A stretch of 64,000 nt of DNA from an uncultured Clostridia bacterium (GTDB lineage Bacteria > Bacillota > Clostridia > TANB77 > CAG-508): NCBI GenBank assembly GCA_934183305.1, contig CAKPSF010000005.1:1-64000 (forward strand), written 5' to 3'. Of this stretch, positions 17,541 through 26,496 are shown one piece after another (within the stretch, counting starts at the first letter, position 1; every line of letters begins with the position of its first letter). Under the pieces are notes generated by a model. The model was not told the origin of the DNA and made no database searches. It saw only the letters and a list, made by a program, of their open reading frames with translations. The translations under genes were made by a program, and so were the position numbers.

Positions 17541-19121
17541 CTATTTTTTAGCTTTGTTACTTTGTTTCTCAATTTCTTTTAAAAACTTTTCTTTTTCTTC
17601 TTCTTCTTTTTGCAATCTAATATTTTGTTCTCTCTTAAATTCGCTTTCTTGTATTGATTTAATTCTATCTTTATATTTATTAGCAAATTTACTTTCGTTT
17701 CTTTTCTTCTCGCCTATTTTTTCCTCTTTAACTTTTACATTTTTATTTTCTTTTTGGGCTTGTTTTTTAATTTGCCTATTAATTTTCTTTTCTTCTCTTA
17801 ATTTAGTATGAAGCATTATATATTTAGGATCATCTTGTTCATTTTTAAATCTTAAATCATCACATATAAGTTCTATAACAGATTCTGCAACTGCTTCTGT
17901 ATTATGTCTAACATTTTCGCCAACTATTTGTGATAGATTTTTTTCTAATAATTTTACTCCTAATTCTTTTGATTTTTGTATATCTTGCTCAACAACTTCT
18001 TGTCCTTTTCTATTATACATTTTTATAATTTCCGGAATAATTTCACCAGAGTCATATATACAATAATCTATAACTCCTTTTCCTGCATGATCTAGTATAG
18101 CTTTTATATGATCAGATAATGTATAATTATCTGTTTGACCTGGTTCTGTCATTATATTGCTTACAAATATTTTTATTGCATTTGATTCTTTAATTGCTTT
18201 TGATACATTTTTAATTAAAAGATTAGGTATAACATTTGTGTATAAGCTTCCAGGTCCAATTATAATTGCATCTGCTTGTTTTATGGCTTCTAAAACTCCT
18301 GGAGCAGGGGTACAATTTGATGGATTTATAAATATTCTCTCAATTCTAGCGACTTTATCATATACAATTGGTGCAATTTTTTCTTTTTCATCAATTATTG
18401 TTCCATCGTCAAGTTCTGCACATATTTGCATTTCATCTAATGTAACAGGTAAAACTCTACCAACTATATTTAGAACATCTTTACTTTTTTCAACGGATTC
18501 TGAAAAATTACCAAATTGTTCTTTCATTGTTGTAAAGAATATATCTCCAAAAGTTAATCCTTTTAGATTTCTATTTTTTAGCTCAGTATTTAAAAGTTCG
18601 GCCATCATATTTTCATCGTTAGCTAAAGATATTATACTGTCTTTTATATCATCAATAGGTAATAATTCTAGTTTTTTTCTTGATTCAGTTTGTGCTTTTC
18701 CATAAGCTGATACAGTTACTATTGCTGTTATATTGCTTGTATATTTTTTTAATCCTTTAAGAACTGTGTTTAGCCCAGTTCCCCCACCAATTACAACAAC
18801 ATTTGGTCCCTCATGATATACTTTTTTATTGAAAATTAAAGATTTAACATTTCTTTCTTTACTTCCATTATCCATTCTATAATCTGTATCTTCAATTAAT
18901 ATTTCTAGCACTCTTTTTTGGGCATATACTAACCCTATAATAATTAATATAAATCCAGCCACAAATAAAGCTACAACCTTTCCAACACCAACAAAAGATA
19001 TTGTTTTTGCAACCATTAATTTTGAAATTCCAATGCATGCAAATATAATTCCCACTAAAATTACTAGCATCCATCTCTTCATTCGTGCTTCATTTTTAAA
19101 CCATTTGAAAAATCCCTTCAT
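17541..19121 (-). CDS. yvcK: YvcK/CofD-like protein with N-terminal membrane segments and altered signature loop
   Basis: A 526-residue member of the gluconeogenesis-factor (YvcK, CofD-like) family, which binds UDP-sugars and affects cell shape and carbon use. Two transmembrane helices (about residues 18-36 and 43-64) precede the Rossmann-like domain, where VVVIGGGTGLNTVLKGL matches the family. The next block, normally a DDGGSSG loop, reads SAYGKAQTESRKK, while the following LPIDDIKDSIISLAND fits the family again. NPSNCTPAPGVLEAI and IIGPGSLYTNVIPNLL are conserved. The last 100 residues are a highly charged Lys/Glu-rich tail. Membrane anchoring, tail and altered loop suggest a changed or scaffold role. 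Confidence 0.88.
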   Translation of the reverse strand: MKGFFKWFKNEARMKRWMLVILVGIIFACIGISKLMVAKTISFVGVGKVVALFVAGFILIIIGLVYAQKRVLEILIEDTDYRMDNGSKERNVKSLIFNKKVYHEGPNVVVIGGGTGLNTVLKGLKKYTSNITAIVTVSAYGKAQTESRKKLELLPIDDIKDSIISLANDENMMAELLNTELKNRNLKGLTFGDIFFTTMKEQFGNFSESVEKSKDVLNIVGRVLPVTLDEMQICAELDDGTIIDEKEKIAPIVYDKVARIERIFINPSNCTPAPGVLEAIKQADAIIIGPGSLYTNVIPNLLIKNVSKAIKESNAIKIFVSNIMTEPGQTDNYTLSDHIKAILDHAGKGVIDYCIYDSGEIIPEIIKMYNRKGQEVVEQDIQKSKELGVKLLEKNLSQIVGENVRHNTEAVAESVIELICDDLRFKNEQDDPKYIMLHTKLREEKKINRQIKKQAQKENKNVKVKEEKIGEKKRNESKFANKYKDRIKSIQESEFKREQNIRLQKEEEEKEKFLKEIEKQSNKAKK

Positions 19122-19212
19122 TATTTTCTCTCCAATCTTTTTTGCTATCTTTTAAATTTTATAATACACACACATTTTATCATTTTTCTACTTATTTTAC
19201 AATGCAAAATAT

Positions 19213-19253
19213 AAAAAAGATAGACAAATTTGTATTTTAAATTCATCTATCTT
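19213..19253 (-). terminator. Terminator after the GH18 hydrolase gene
   Basis: On the minus strand AAGATAGA pairs with TCTATCTT across an AT-rich loop and is followed by a T-run, 32 bp past the stop codon. Confidence 0.65.
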
Positions 19254-19284
19254 ATATCTACTAACAGGCATAAAATTCATATTA

Positions 19285-20961
19285 TTACAACGCCTCTTTT
19301 ATTATGCTCCATATTGTATCTTTTTCTCTATCTTTTGCCCAAGCAGCTACTCCTGCTAAGTTATATGTTCTTACTAGTGAAACTTTATTCTTTATTGATT
19401 CTTCGTCTTCTATCCACATTTTATATGTTTTGCCTTTTTCAGTATATTCAACATAATATTGTTTTAGTTCATCATCCCATTGTTTACTTACATCACTTGG
19501 CAATACTTTATCTATGCTTTTCATATTTACAGTCTTGCTTGTTACGGTTCCGTTATTTTCTGTCCATAACCTTGTATATAGTGGAATTCCAAGTATTATT
19601 TTATTTGAGTCTATTTTTTCTCTGTCTATAAACTTCTTAAGATTAGTTTCAACCCAGTTAAATCCTGCTGTTGTTCCTGCTTTTTTAGAACTTGTTCCAT
19701 ATTGGTCATATGCCATAAATACTATATAGTCTGCTACATCACCTATAACATTTCTATTATAGCACTCAGACCAACTGCTTCCGCCATCTGGTGCAGTAAC
19801 ATCAACTGATAATTTTATTCCCGCTTCTTGAAGTTTTGGTTTTAATTCTATTATAAATCTTGAAAATACATTTTTATCTTCTGTATTCATGTTTTCAAAG
19901 TCTATATTAATCCCATCTAGTTCATACTTAACCGCTAAATTAACAATATCATTAATTAGCTTTGTTCGCAATTCATAAGAATTTAAAATTTTAGATGTTG
20001 TTTCTTTATATGAATTATTTGATAACATTGGCCAAACTTCATAATTGTTGCTTTTAGCCCATTTTATATAATTTAGCCCATTATCACCTATATTTGTATT
20101 TATAGCCCCATTTCCTTTACTTACTAAGGAAAAGAATGCTGGTGATACAACATTTACTCCTTCTATTGTTGTTCCACTTCTATTTGGTGCTTTGGCATAT
20201 TCAGAATAATAATCCCAAACCAAATTAATTTTTTCCGGTGTATCCAGATTTTTTATTTCTTCTCTAACATAAACTTCATTTTGTAATATGTTAGTTTTTA
20301 TATATCCAACATAACCATTTTTAGTTCTAACTTTTGTCCAGTTATCATTTATTTTTTCTACTTTTACTACTTTGTCACCTTTTTTTAATTTATCAATAGT
20401 TTTTGAAAAAGTTGTTGGTTTGTATTTAACACTACAGTTTTTAGCAACATCTGCTCTAATTAATTCTCTATTCAATGAACTTAATACCAATATTTGTTTA
20501 TTTTTCACATATTCAATTTCTATATTATATACTTTTGACATTTCACTTATTGGTAAATAATAAGTTCCATCTTTTTCTATTGCCCCAGATAAAACATTTA
20601 CTGTTGAATCGTTAATTGTAATTATGTTTTGATTTAATGGTAACACACCAACTTTTTCTCCAAAAGTTGTTATTATTTGATTGTTGTCTTTATCAACCAT
20701 TATATATTTATCAAAATAATTTTTAATATCTTCTCTAGACATATAAATTACATTTTTATCATTTATAAATAAATCTTTTTTTAGCTTTTTTGTAACATTA
20801 TTATTGTTTAATATTAAATTAATTTTATTCTTAGCATACGTGTCATTAATTTCATAGTTCGGTGCCAATTTAAATGCTACAATTAGGAATAATAACGCTA
20901 GAATTGCTACTAATATTTTTGCTATTATTTTTCCACTTGTTTTTTTGTTTTCATCTTTCAT
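19285..20961 (-). CDS. Secreted GH18 hydrolase with copper-amine-oxidase-like and SH3 domains
   Basis: A 558-residue exported protein. Residues 11-33 form a signal anchor; about 85-165 resemble a copper-amine-oxidase N-like domain (VGVLPLNQ, DGTYYLPISEM); about 175-230 form an SH3b domain; the rest is a GH18 barrel with DGINIDFE at 349-356, Glu356 being the catalytic acid. The closest known families are spore-cortex and germination hydrolases such as YaaH/SleL and YvbX. It probably cleaves N-acetylglucosaminyl bonds in peptidoglycan, perhaps in the spore; substrate is inferred. The start has AAGGAG 9 nt upstream. Confidence 0.88.
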   Translation of the reverse strand: MKDENKKTSGKIIAKILVAILALLFLIVAFKLAPNYEINDTYAKNKINLILNNNNVTKKLKKDLFINDKNVIYMSREDIKNYFDKYIMVDKDNNQIITTFGEKVGVLPLNQNIITINDSTVNVLSGAIEKDGTYYLPISEMSKVYNIEIEYVKNKQILVLSSLNRELIRADVAKNCSVKYKPTTFSKTIDKLKKGDKVVKVEKINDNWTKVRTKNGYVGYIKTNILQNEVYVREEIKNLDTPEKINLVWDYYSEYAKAPNRSGTTIEGVNVVSPAFFSLVSKGNGAINTNIGDNGLNYIKWAKSNNYEVWPMLSNNSYKETTSKILNSYELRTKLINDIVNLAVKYELDGINIDFENMNTEDKNVFSRFIIELKPKLQEAGIKLSVDVTAPDGGSSWSECYNRNVIGDVADYIVFMAYDQYGTSSKKAGTTAGFNWVETNLKKFIDREKIDSNKIILGIPLYTRLWTENNGTVTSKTVNMKSIDKVLPSDVSKQWDDELKQYYVEYTEKGKTYKMWIEDEESIKNKVSLVRTYNLAGVAAWAKDREKDTIWSIIKEAL

Positions 20962-21015
20962 TACAAACTTCTCCTTATATTTCTTCTTAAATTGAAATAT
21001 TTATTTAATTAATTA

Positions 21016-22612
21016 TTACTGGATTTCTAATATTCCATCATTATTTGTGTCTATTAATTTAACACTAGATGAAACAGTAATTACAGGTCGAATTCCGTAG
21101 TGGGCCATTGATGCTACAAATAACATAACTTAAGCTGTGGTATACATCATACACAAAACTTCTGCCACTCGTATCTGGAGAAGCTAACCAGTAATAGTAC
21201 TTAGTAGATTCTCCATAATTTGCTAATTGTTTCATATCAAATAATCCTAACGCTGTTCCAGTTAAATCCTTAAAGCCTTCACTTATATCGTCGTCTTTTC
21301 TTGTTACATTTGGCATTGTTAGTTTATTGGTTGCCCTGTTTAACTCTGCTAATGTTAAATTATGCACATCTACTATGTTTACTCCGCTTGCTCTAAAGTT
21401 TAAGCTTATATCTGTTCCACTTGTTGTGTTTCCTATTTTTCTAAATATTCCTGTATTTTCATTTCCTGAACTTACACTTGTTCCACTTGCTTGGTAAGTA
21501 AATTGTATACTCTCAAATTTATACCTTAAACCATATGCTGCATATCTATTTGGTTCCCCATTATCTGTATTATAATCATAACCTTTATCTGTTCTATATA
21601 GTGTATCTGTTGTTGAGCTTATTTCTGCTTTTGTTGCCCACCATGTATTTCCTCCTCCATCTGCAATATTTCCAATATTAGATTTATAACTATAATTCAA
21701 TATTGCTGGTATTCCTGTACTTACTATTAAATAATTTCCATTATCGTCTTTTCCTAAATATCTCCAACCATTATCAGCTGTATATTCTGTTCCTGAATAC
21801 ATATCTGTATATGGCATGTTATATTGCACATAACTTCCTATTGCTCCTTTTGTTTTTATTACACTATTAGATGTTGAAATAGTTCCATTCGTCCCATATG
21901 TTTTTAATGTTATCGAATATTCAGCAGTTGTATCATTTAATTGATATATGTTATTAGTTAATGTTGATATATCTGTTTCTGCTCCATCATTTATTGAATA
22001 TGTTGTTTTTTCAATTTCAGTATTACTGCTTATTCCTGGAACAAATTCCAATGTAGTAGCTCCCCAATAATATGTGGTTCCATCTTCATTTGTTCTTAAT
22101 TCTCCATTTGCAATTTTTACTTGTGGAGTTGTTGGCGAAATCACACTACTATCTTGTTTATTTCCTATGATGTAATGATAAATCTCATTATCCAGTTTTA
22201 TGCCTTTTACATAATAAATCACATGTGATTGTTCATTTATAACATAAACATCTTCTGAGGTATTTAGCTTTTCAAATCCTTCTTTTCCGTAATTTAGAAG
22301 TAATCCATCCATTGCTTCTAAATCTAATATATAATAAACTGAATTATCCGCAGAATCTTTGCCAAAATCTAGAGTTGTAAATGTATATTGTACTTTATTT
22401 CCAGATGAGTCTAACACTACTGGAATATTACCTGTTTGCAAATAGTAATTTGATACTTTATCTGCCAAAAGTTCTAAGTCATTTTTCATTTTATTAAAAC
22501 TATTTATTTCAAATCTATCTAAAGAAACGCCAACAGTTGTAGAAGCAACTATAACCATTACTATTATTGTTATAATTAATGAAACTAATGTTATACCATT
22601 TTGAGTTTTCAT
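21016..22612 (-). CDS. Prepilin-like protein with C-terminal DUF6273-type region, frameshifted near the end
   Basis: The open frame runs 22612 to 21065 (515 residues). The leader MKTQNG is followed by the prepilin helix ITLVSLIITIIVMVIVAS, a coiled stretch, an Ig-like beta region, and a C-terminal domain with NGWRYLGKDDNGNYLIVS and YYYWLASPDTSGRSF. The conserved ending of such proteins (a YGxRPV strand) is missing from this frame, but is present in another frame between 21130 and 21016: MAHYGIRPVITVSSS, then KLIDTNNDGILEIQ and stop. A one-base shift at about 21100-21130 therefore replaces the natural end with an unrelated 15-20 residues. Mature position 5 is Ser, not Glu. Function unknown; likely surface-exposed. 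Confidence 0.8.
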
Positions 22613-22651
22613 TATTTCCTCCTTAGTTTGTTAAAAACTTACATTGATATT

Positions 22652-23299
22652 TTATAAATAATTATAAGTTTTGTCAATTGTTTTGCATATTTTATTGTAA
22701 GTATTATACCTTTTATTTTCTTTTATAACCATCATCCATAAAACAATAATAACAAGAAGAATAGCTATATTTTTATATGTAATTATTAATATGCTTGATG
22801 CCATAGTAATGCCAATTATAAATACATTTGAGATTGTATTTATATATTTATTTGCCTTTTTATTTCCAAATAATATCTTAAAAATATTTTTCAATATTCT
22901 TCCACCATCCAATGGGTAAATTGGTATTAAATTAAACATTGCCAATAGTAGATTTGAATAAATAATATTGCTATCTAAATGCGCAAGCAAACATATAGCC
23001 GCTATGCATAAATTCACAAATGGTCCAGCTAATGCAATTAGCATTTTTTTAACTGCTAATTCATTTGACTTGCCAACCTTCATATTGTATTCTTCAATTT
23101 GTTCATCAAATTCAATGCAAAATCCAAATGGCATTATTCTAAAAGTATTAGGTTTAAATCCCAGCAATATGCCACATATCAAGTGTGAAATTTCATGAAT
23201 TAATGCAAATATCATTATCAGTGCATATATTTCAATTTGATTTGTAATTAAGAATAAAATTAAAAATAAAAATAGATTTAGATTAATCTTAACATTCAT
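22652..23299 (-). CDS. spoIVFB: SpoIVFB-type site-2 metalloprotease (M50)
   Basis: A 215-residue intramembrane zinc protease. The metal site HEISH is at residues 35-39 in the second membrane helix and the third ligand is Asp131 in NLIPIYPLDGGR. Four to six hydrophobic segments are seen. SpoIVFB cleaves pro-sigma K in the mother cell during engulfment. Identity is supported by its partner spoIVFA immediately upstream (18 bp). The usual C-terminal CBS domain is absent, as in some short clostridial forms. AAGGAGG lies 8 nt before the ATG. Confidence 0.88.
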   Translation of the reverse strand: MNVKINLNLFLFLILFLITNQIEIYALIMIFALIHEISHLICGILLGFKPNTFRIMPFGFCIEFDEQIEEYNMKVGKSNELAVKKMLIALAGPFVNLCIAAICLLAHLDSNIIYSNLLLAMFNLIPIYPLDGGRILKNIFKILFGNKKANKYINTISNVFIIGITMASSILIITYKNIAILLVIIVLWMMVIKENKRYNTYNKICKTIDKTYNYL

Positions 23300-23316
23300 A
23301 TATATTTCCTCCTTTA

Positions 23317-24240
23317 TTAAAAATCTATTACATATCTTGGATTAATATATCTGTTAGACAATCTAATTTCAAAATGTAAATGTGGTCCAGTAGAATTTCC
23401 TGTTGATCCCACAGTTGCTATAGTCTGTCCGCTTTTAACCTTATCTCCCACCTTTACTTTCAAACTCTTACAGTGTGCATATACTGTCATTACTTCTCCG
23501 TTTGTAATTTTTATAAACTTTCCATATTCACTATTTTCTTCCGCTACACTTACCACACCATCTATTGCTGAAGAAATGTTTGTCCCACTATTAGCTGCAA
23601 TATCTATTCCTTTATGATCTGCACTCATAACTTTTGACGTTACTTCTCTATCTCCAAATTCGGAAGTAATTTTCCCGCTTAATGGTTTTTGGAATTCACA
23701 TATTTTCTTTACTTCTTCTGCATCTAATTCCATTTGTGTTTTCTCTTTGGTAGAATTTTCTTCTTTTTTCTCTTCATCTTTTGATTCAATTTCCTGTAAA
23801 TCCTCGTTTTCTAGGTTATCACTAATTTCAGCAACTTGTATATTTTGCAGCTCTTCCTCACTTATTATATTTATTTCATTGCTCATCTCATTATTATTTT
23901 CCACATTCTTTTCACTATTATTAAAATTAATTTGAGTATTAATAAAACTTTGGCAATTATTATATATTTTTTTAAAATTTATGTCATAATTCAAAATATT
24001 GTTAGCTTCATCTATTATCTGTTTTGAAAATACATAATTTGTATTTGTTATTAAATAAAATATTGCATATATAACTAAACAAATTAAAGTTTGTAAAATC
24101 ATCTTTTTAAATAAACTAAAATCCTTTTTCTCATTTACGTTTACTCTAGTTGTATTTTCTCTATAATATGAGTTATTTCTTCTTTGCGATATTTCAATAG
24201 CTCTTCTTATTCTCTCTTCATCAGTCATTACTCTTTCCAT
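23317..24240 (-). CDS. spoIVFA: SpoIVFA-like membrane protein with intact M23 peptidase domain
   Basis: A 307-residue protein: cytoplasmic N-terminus, one transmembrane helix at about 46-66, a long acidic, low-complexity region (about 110-180), and a C-terminal LytM/M23 domain. The zinc ligands appear complete: His209 and Asp213 (HKGIDIA), His256 (VYAH) and His289 (HLHFE). In Bacillus the partner protein SpoIVFA holds SpoIVFB inactive in the outer forespore membrane; the same pairing is inferred from gene order. With full ligands, this domain could be an active endopeptidase. The ATG at 24240 is used; one at 24228 is possible. Its ribosome site is inside a terminator-like hairpin. Confidence 0.82.
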   Translation of the reverse strand: MERVMTDEERIRRAIEISQRRNNSYYRENTTRVNVNEKKDFSLFKKMILQTLICLVIYAIFYLITNTNYVFSKQIIDEANNILNYDINFKKIYNNCQSFINTQINFNNSEKNVENNNEMSNEINIISEEELQNIQVAEISDNLENEDLQEIESKDEEKKEENSTKEKTQMELDAEEVKKICEFQKPLSGKITSEFGDREVTSKVMSADHKGIDIAANSGTNISSAIDGVVSVAEENSEYGKFIKITNGEVMTVYAHCKSLKVKVGDKVKSGQTIATVGSTGNSTGPHLHFEIRLSNRYINPRYVIDF

Positions 24241-24300
24241 AAAAAAACCTCCAATTTTTTAGCACGTTTTTTAAACTATATGCTAAAAAATAGAGGTTTA
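24241..24300 (-). terminator. Terminator-like hairpin containing the spoIVFA ribosome site
   Basis: Read on the minus strand, AACCTCTATTTTTTAGCA pairs with TGCTAAAAAATTGGAGGTT and is followed by seven T and then the spoIVFA ATG. The GGAGG at 24252-24248 is the only ribosome site for that ATG and lies in the 3' arm, so the same hairpin could end transcription from upstream and hide the site from ribosomes. Confidence 0.7.
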
Positions 24301-24306
24301 TTCTTC

Positions 24307-24510
24307 TTACTTAATTATTAAACTTAATATTATTCCAATACTACTAGTGGCAAATAATGCAATTGATATTATTTTTAGTCTTTCATATTTTTCTTCTAAA
24401 ATATAATAATTTTTTATATCTCGTAATTCTCTTTTTTTCAAATATTTTTCAATTATATTTTCCGCTTCTTTAACTATATAACTATCAGATTTTGAATTTT
24501 TTCCTTCCAT
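24307..24510 (-). CDS. Small single-pass membrane protein, unknown
   Basis: 67 residues: a charged helical N-terminal part (Lys/Glu-rich, about 1-44) and one C-terminal transmembrane segment (about 46-66, ISIALFATSSIGIILSLII). No family recognised. A GGAGGAAAAAATG start and a downstream terminator support it as a real gene. It sits between the RNase G-like gene and spoIVFA; a sporulation role would be a guess. Confidence 0.65.
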   Translation of the reverse strand: MEGKNSKSDSYIVKEAENIIEKYLKKRELRDIKNYYILEEKYERLKIISIALFATSSIGIILSLIIK

Positions 24511-24569
24511 TTTTTCCTCCGAAATATTTATTAATTAAAATATTCCCAAGAAAATATTTTTATATTCAA

Positions 24570-25757
24570 TTAATTTTCGCAAATATGTTTACGCGTTAAT
24601 TCTAATAGATTAAGTTTTGAAAATCCTATTACTTGTGTTTTTGTTCTATCTTTTTTCAATTCTTCTTTTAGAATCTCAAGAATTTTTTGTCTATTTTCTT
24701 CTGATTTCATATCTATATAGTCTACAATAACTATTCCGCCTATATCTCTAAGCCTTAGTTGTTTTGCAATTTCAATACTTGCTTCTTTATTCACCTTAAA
24801 TATTGTTGATTCCACATTATCTCTTCCAGTATATTTACCAGAGTTTACATCTATTGCTGTTAATGCTTCCGTTTTATCTATTGCTATAAATCCACCACAT
24901 TTAAGCCAAACTTTTCTTTTTTCTGTTTTGTCTAGTTGTTCTTTTAATAGTGGTCTATCTTCTAAAATATTTATTTTATTTATATAATTCACTTTAATAC
25001 TATTTGCTTCAAATTCAGCAATAACTTTATTTAAATACTCATAATCCTCTTTTGAATTTACAGTTATTTTTTCTAAATCTTTGTCAAGCAAATCTATTAT
25101 AAGTTTCTTAACAATATTATGAGTTTTATATATTAATCTTGGAAAATTATTTGTTTCTATGCTTTCATCATATATTCTTTTTATATCATTCCACTTCTTA
25201 CTAGCAACTTCTATGTCTTTTTTAATTACATCTTCAAGCTGATTTTGAGCAGAAGTTCTTATTATAGCTCCACAATTTTGTGGCAAATATTTTGTCGCAA
25301 TATTAGTTAATCTATTTCTTTCAGCTTCATCTTCAATTTTCTGTGAAACTGTTATAATTGTAGTATTAGGCATAAAAACTATAAATCTACTATTTAGACT
25401 TATATGTGTAGATACTTTTGCTCCTTTGGCTTCAGTAAAGTTTCTTTTTACTTGCACAAGTATTGGCATTCCAGTTTTTACCACATCTTTAATCTTTTTG
25501 TCTTCAACATAGTGTTCTTTTGTAATATCTACTTTTGGCAATATATCTTTCAAATGAATAAAAGTATTTTTATGTTGTCCTATATCAATAAATGCTGATT
25601 GCATTCCTTGCAATACATTTTCTACCCTTCCTATATATATATTTCCTTCAATTCTTAAAACCGAATCATCTTCAATATACTTTTCTACAAGTTTTCCATC
25701 TTCTACTAATAATATTTGTTTCTTGCCCTCTTGGTTGTTAATTAATATCTCTTTCAC
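24570..25757 (-). CDS. rng: RNase E/G-family endoribonuclease, catalytic half only
   Basis: A 395-residue protein starting with GTG after AAAGGAG. The S1 domain (YIGRVENVLQGMQSAFIDIG, about residues 36-95) and DNase I-like catalytic subdomain are present with the metal-binding aspartates in LTAIDVNSG and IVIVDYIDM. The chain stops at ELTRKHICEN, just where other family members continue into the CPxC zinc link and the small domain that organise dimers and tetramers. It should cut single-stranded RNA 5' ends, for example rRNA precursors. Whether it dimerises without the zinc link is open. It lies 12 bp after pth. Confidence 0.9.
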   Translation of the reverse strand: MKEILINNQEGKKQILLVEDGKLVEKYIEDDSVLRIEGNIYIGRVENVLQGMQSAFIDIGQHKNTFIHLKDILPKVDITKEHYVEDKKIKDVVKTGMPILVQVKRNFTEAKGAKVSTHISLNSRFIVFMPNTTIITVSQKIEDEAERNRLTNIATKYLPQNCGAIIRTSAQNQLEDVIKKDIEVASKKWNDIKRIYDESIETNNFPRLIYKTHNIVKKLIIDLLDKDLEKITVNSKEDYEYLNKVIAEFEANSIKVNYINKINILEDRPLLKEQLDKTEKRKVWLKCGGFIAIDKTEALTAIDVNSGKYTGRDNVESTIFKVNKEASIEIAKQLRLRDIGGIVIVDYIDMKSEENRQKILEILKEELKKDRTKTQVIGFSKLNLLELTRKHICEN

Positions 25758-25769
25758 TTAAATCTCCTT

Positions 25770-26327
25770 TTAGTTATATTTGTTCATTGCACTATCGATT
25801 CCATTTTTAATAATTTCATTTACTGCAACCGCAGCATTGCTAATTGATTTTCTTAGCACTTCATATTCATCATCTGGAATTTTAGTTAGAATATAATTTA
25901 ATAAGTCATTCTTAAACTTAGGTTCTCCTATTCCAACTCTGATTCTGCAAAAATCCTGAGAATTTATTTCCCCCACAACAGATTTCATTCCATTATGAGT
26001 ACCAGGTCCACCTTTTTTTCTTATTTTAATAATACCTGGCTCTATATCTAAATCATCAAAAACAACTATAAGATTACTTGGTGTTAACTTATAGAACTTC
26101 ATAAAATCTCTTACAGCATTTCCACTTAAATTCATATACGTTTGAGGTTTCAATAAAATAACCTTTTCGCCTTCAATCTCACCAATTCCATATAATGAAT
26201 TAAACTTATTTTTATTTACCTTTATATTATTATTTTCAGCTATCTTATTTATAGTATCAAAACCCATATTATGCCTTGTTTTAGCATATTCTTCTTCTGG
26301 GTTTCCTAATCCAACTATTAAATACAT
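25770..26327 (-). CDS. pth: Peptidyl-tRNA hydrolase
   Basis: A 185-residue Pth that releases peptides from peptidyl-tRNA dropped by ribosomes. Conserved elements are GLGNP (Asn9), the catalytic His19 in TRHNMGF, KPQTYMNLSG, VVFDDLD with the catalytic Asp, and GGPGTHNGMKS. Length is standard. It precedes the RNase G-like gene in the same transcript. Confidence 0.97.
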   Translation of the reverse strand: MYLIVGLGNPEEEYAKTRHNMGFDTINKIAENNNIKVNKNKFNSLYGIGEIEGEKVILLKPQTYMNLSGNAVRDFMKFYKLTPSNLIVVFDDLDIEPGIIKIRKKGGPGTHNGMKSVVGEINSQDFCRIRVGIGEPKFKNDLLNYILTKIPDDEYEVLRKSISNAAVAVNEIIKNGIDSAMNKYN

Positions 26328-26357
26328 ATCTCTTTCCCTCTTTTTTCAATATATACT

Positions 26358-26386
26358 ATTTTACACTGTTTTTATAATATTTACAA
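26358..26386 (-). promoter_or_regulatory. Promoter of pth
   Basis: Minus strand: -35 TTGTAA (26386-26381), 17-bp spacer, -10 TAAAAT (26363-26358), about 25 bp ahead of the pth start. Confidence 0.6.
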
Positions 26387-26400
26387 GACATAAATTAAAT

Positions 26401-26429
26401 TTGACAAATTCATTTAATGTGTGTATAAT
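26401..26429 (+). promoter_or_regulatory. Consensus plus-strand promoter facing the 3' end of spo0A
   Basis: TTGACA (26401-26406), 17-bp spacer and TATAAT (26424-26429): a perfect sigma A consensus. It points into the spo0A terminator and then antisense into spo0A; there is no plus-strand gene downstream. Confidence 0.8.
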
Positions 26430-26430
26430 A

Positions 26431-26487
26431 AAAAACCTCTCTATTCAAAATTCATGTTATCCATGAACCAATGAATATGAAAGGTTT
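26431..26487. terminator. Terminator of spo0A; hairpin also read by the plus-strand promoter
   Basis: On the minus strand AACCTTTCATATTCAT pairs, with small bulges, with ATGAATTTTGAATAGAGAGGTT and is followed by six T. On the plus strand the same hairpin is followed by a weaker T-rich run (26488-26499). Confidence 0.75.
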
Positions 26488-26496
26488 ATTATTTTT

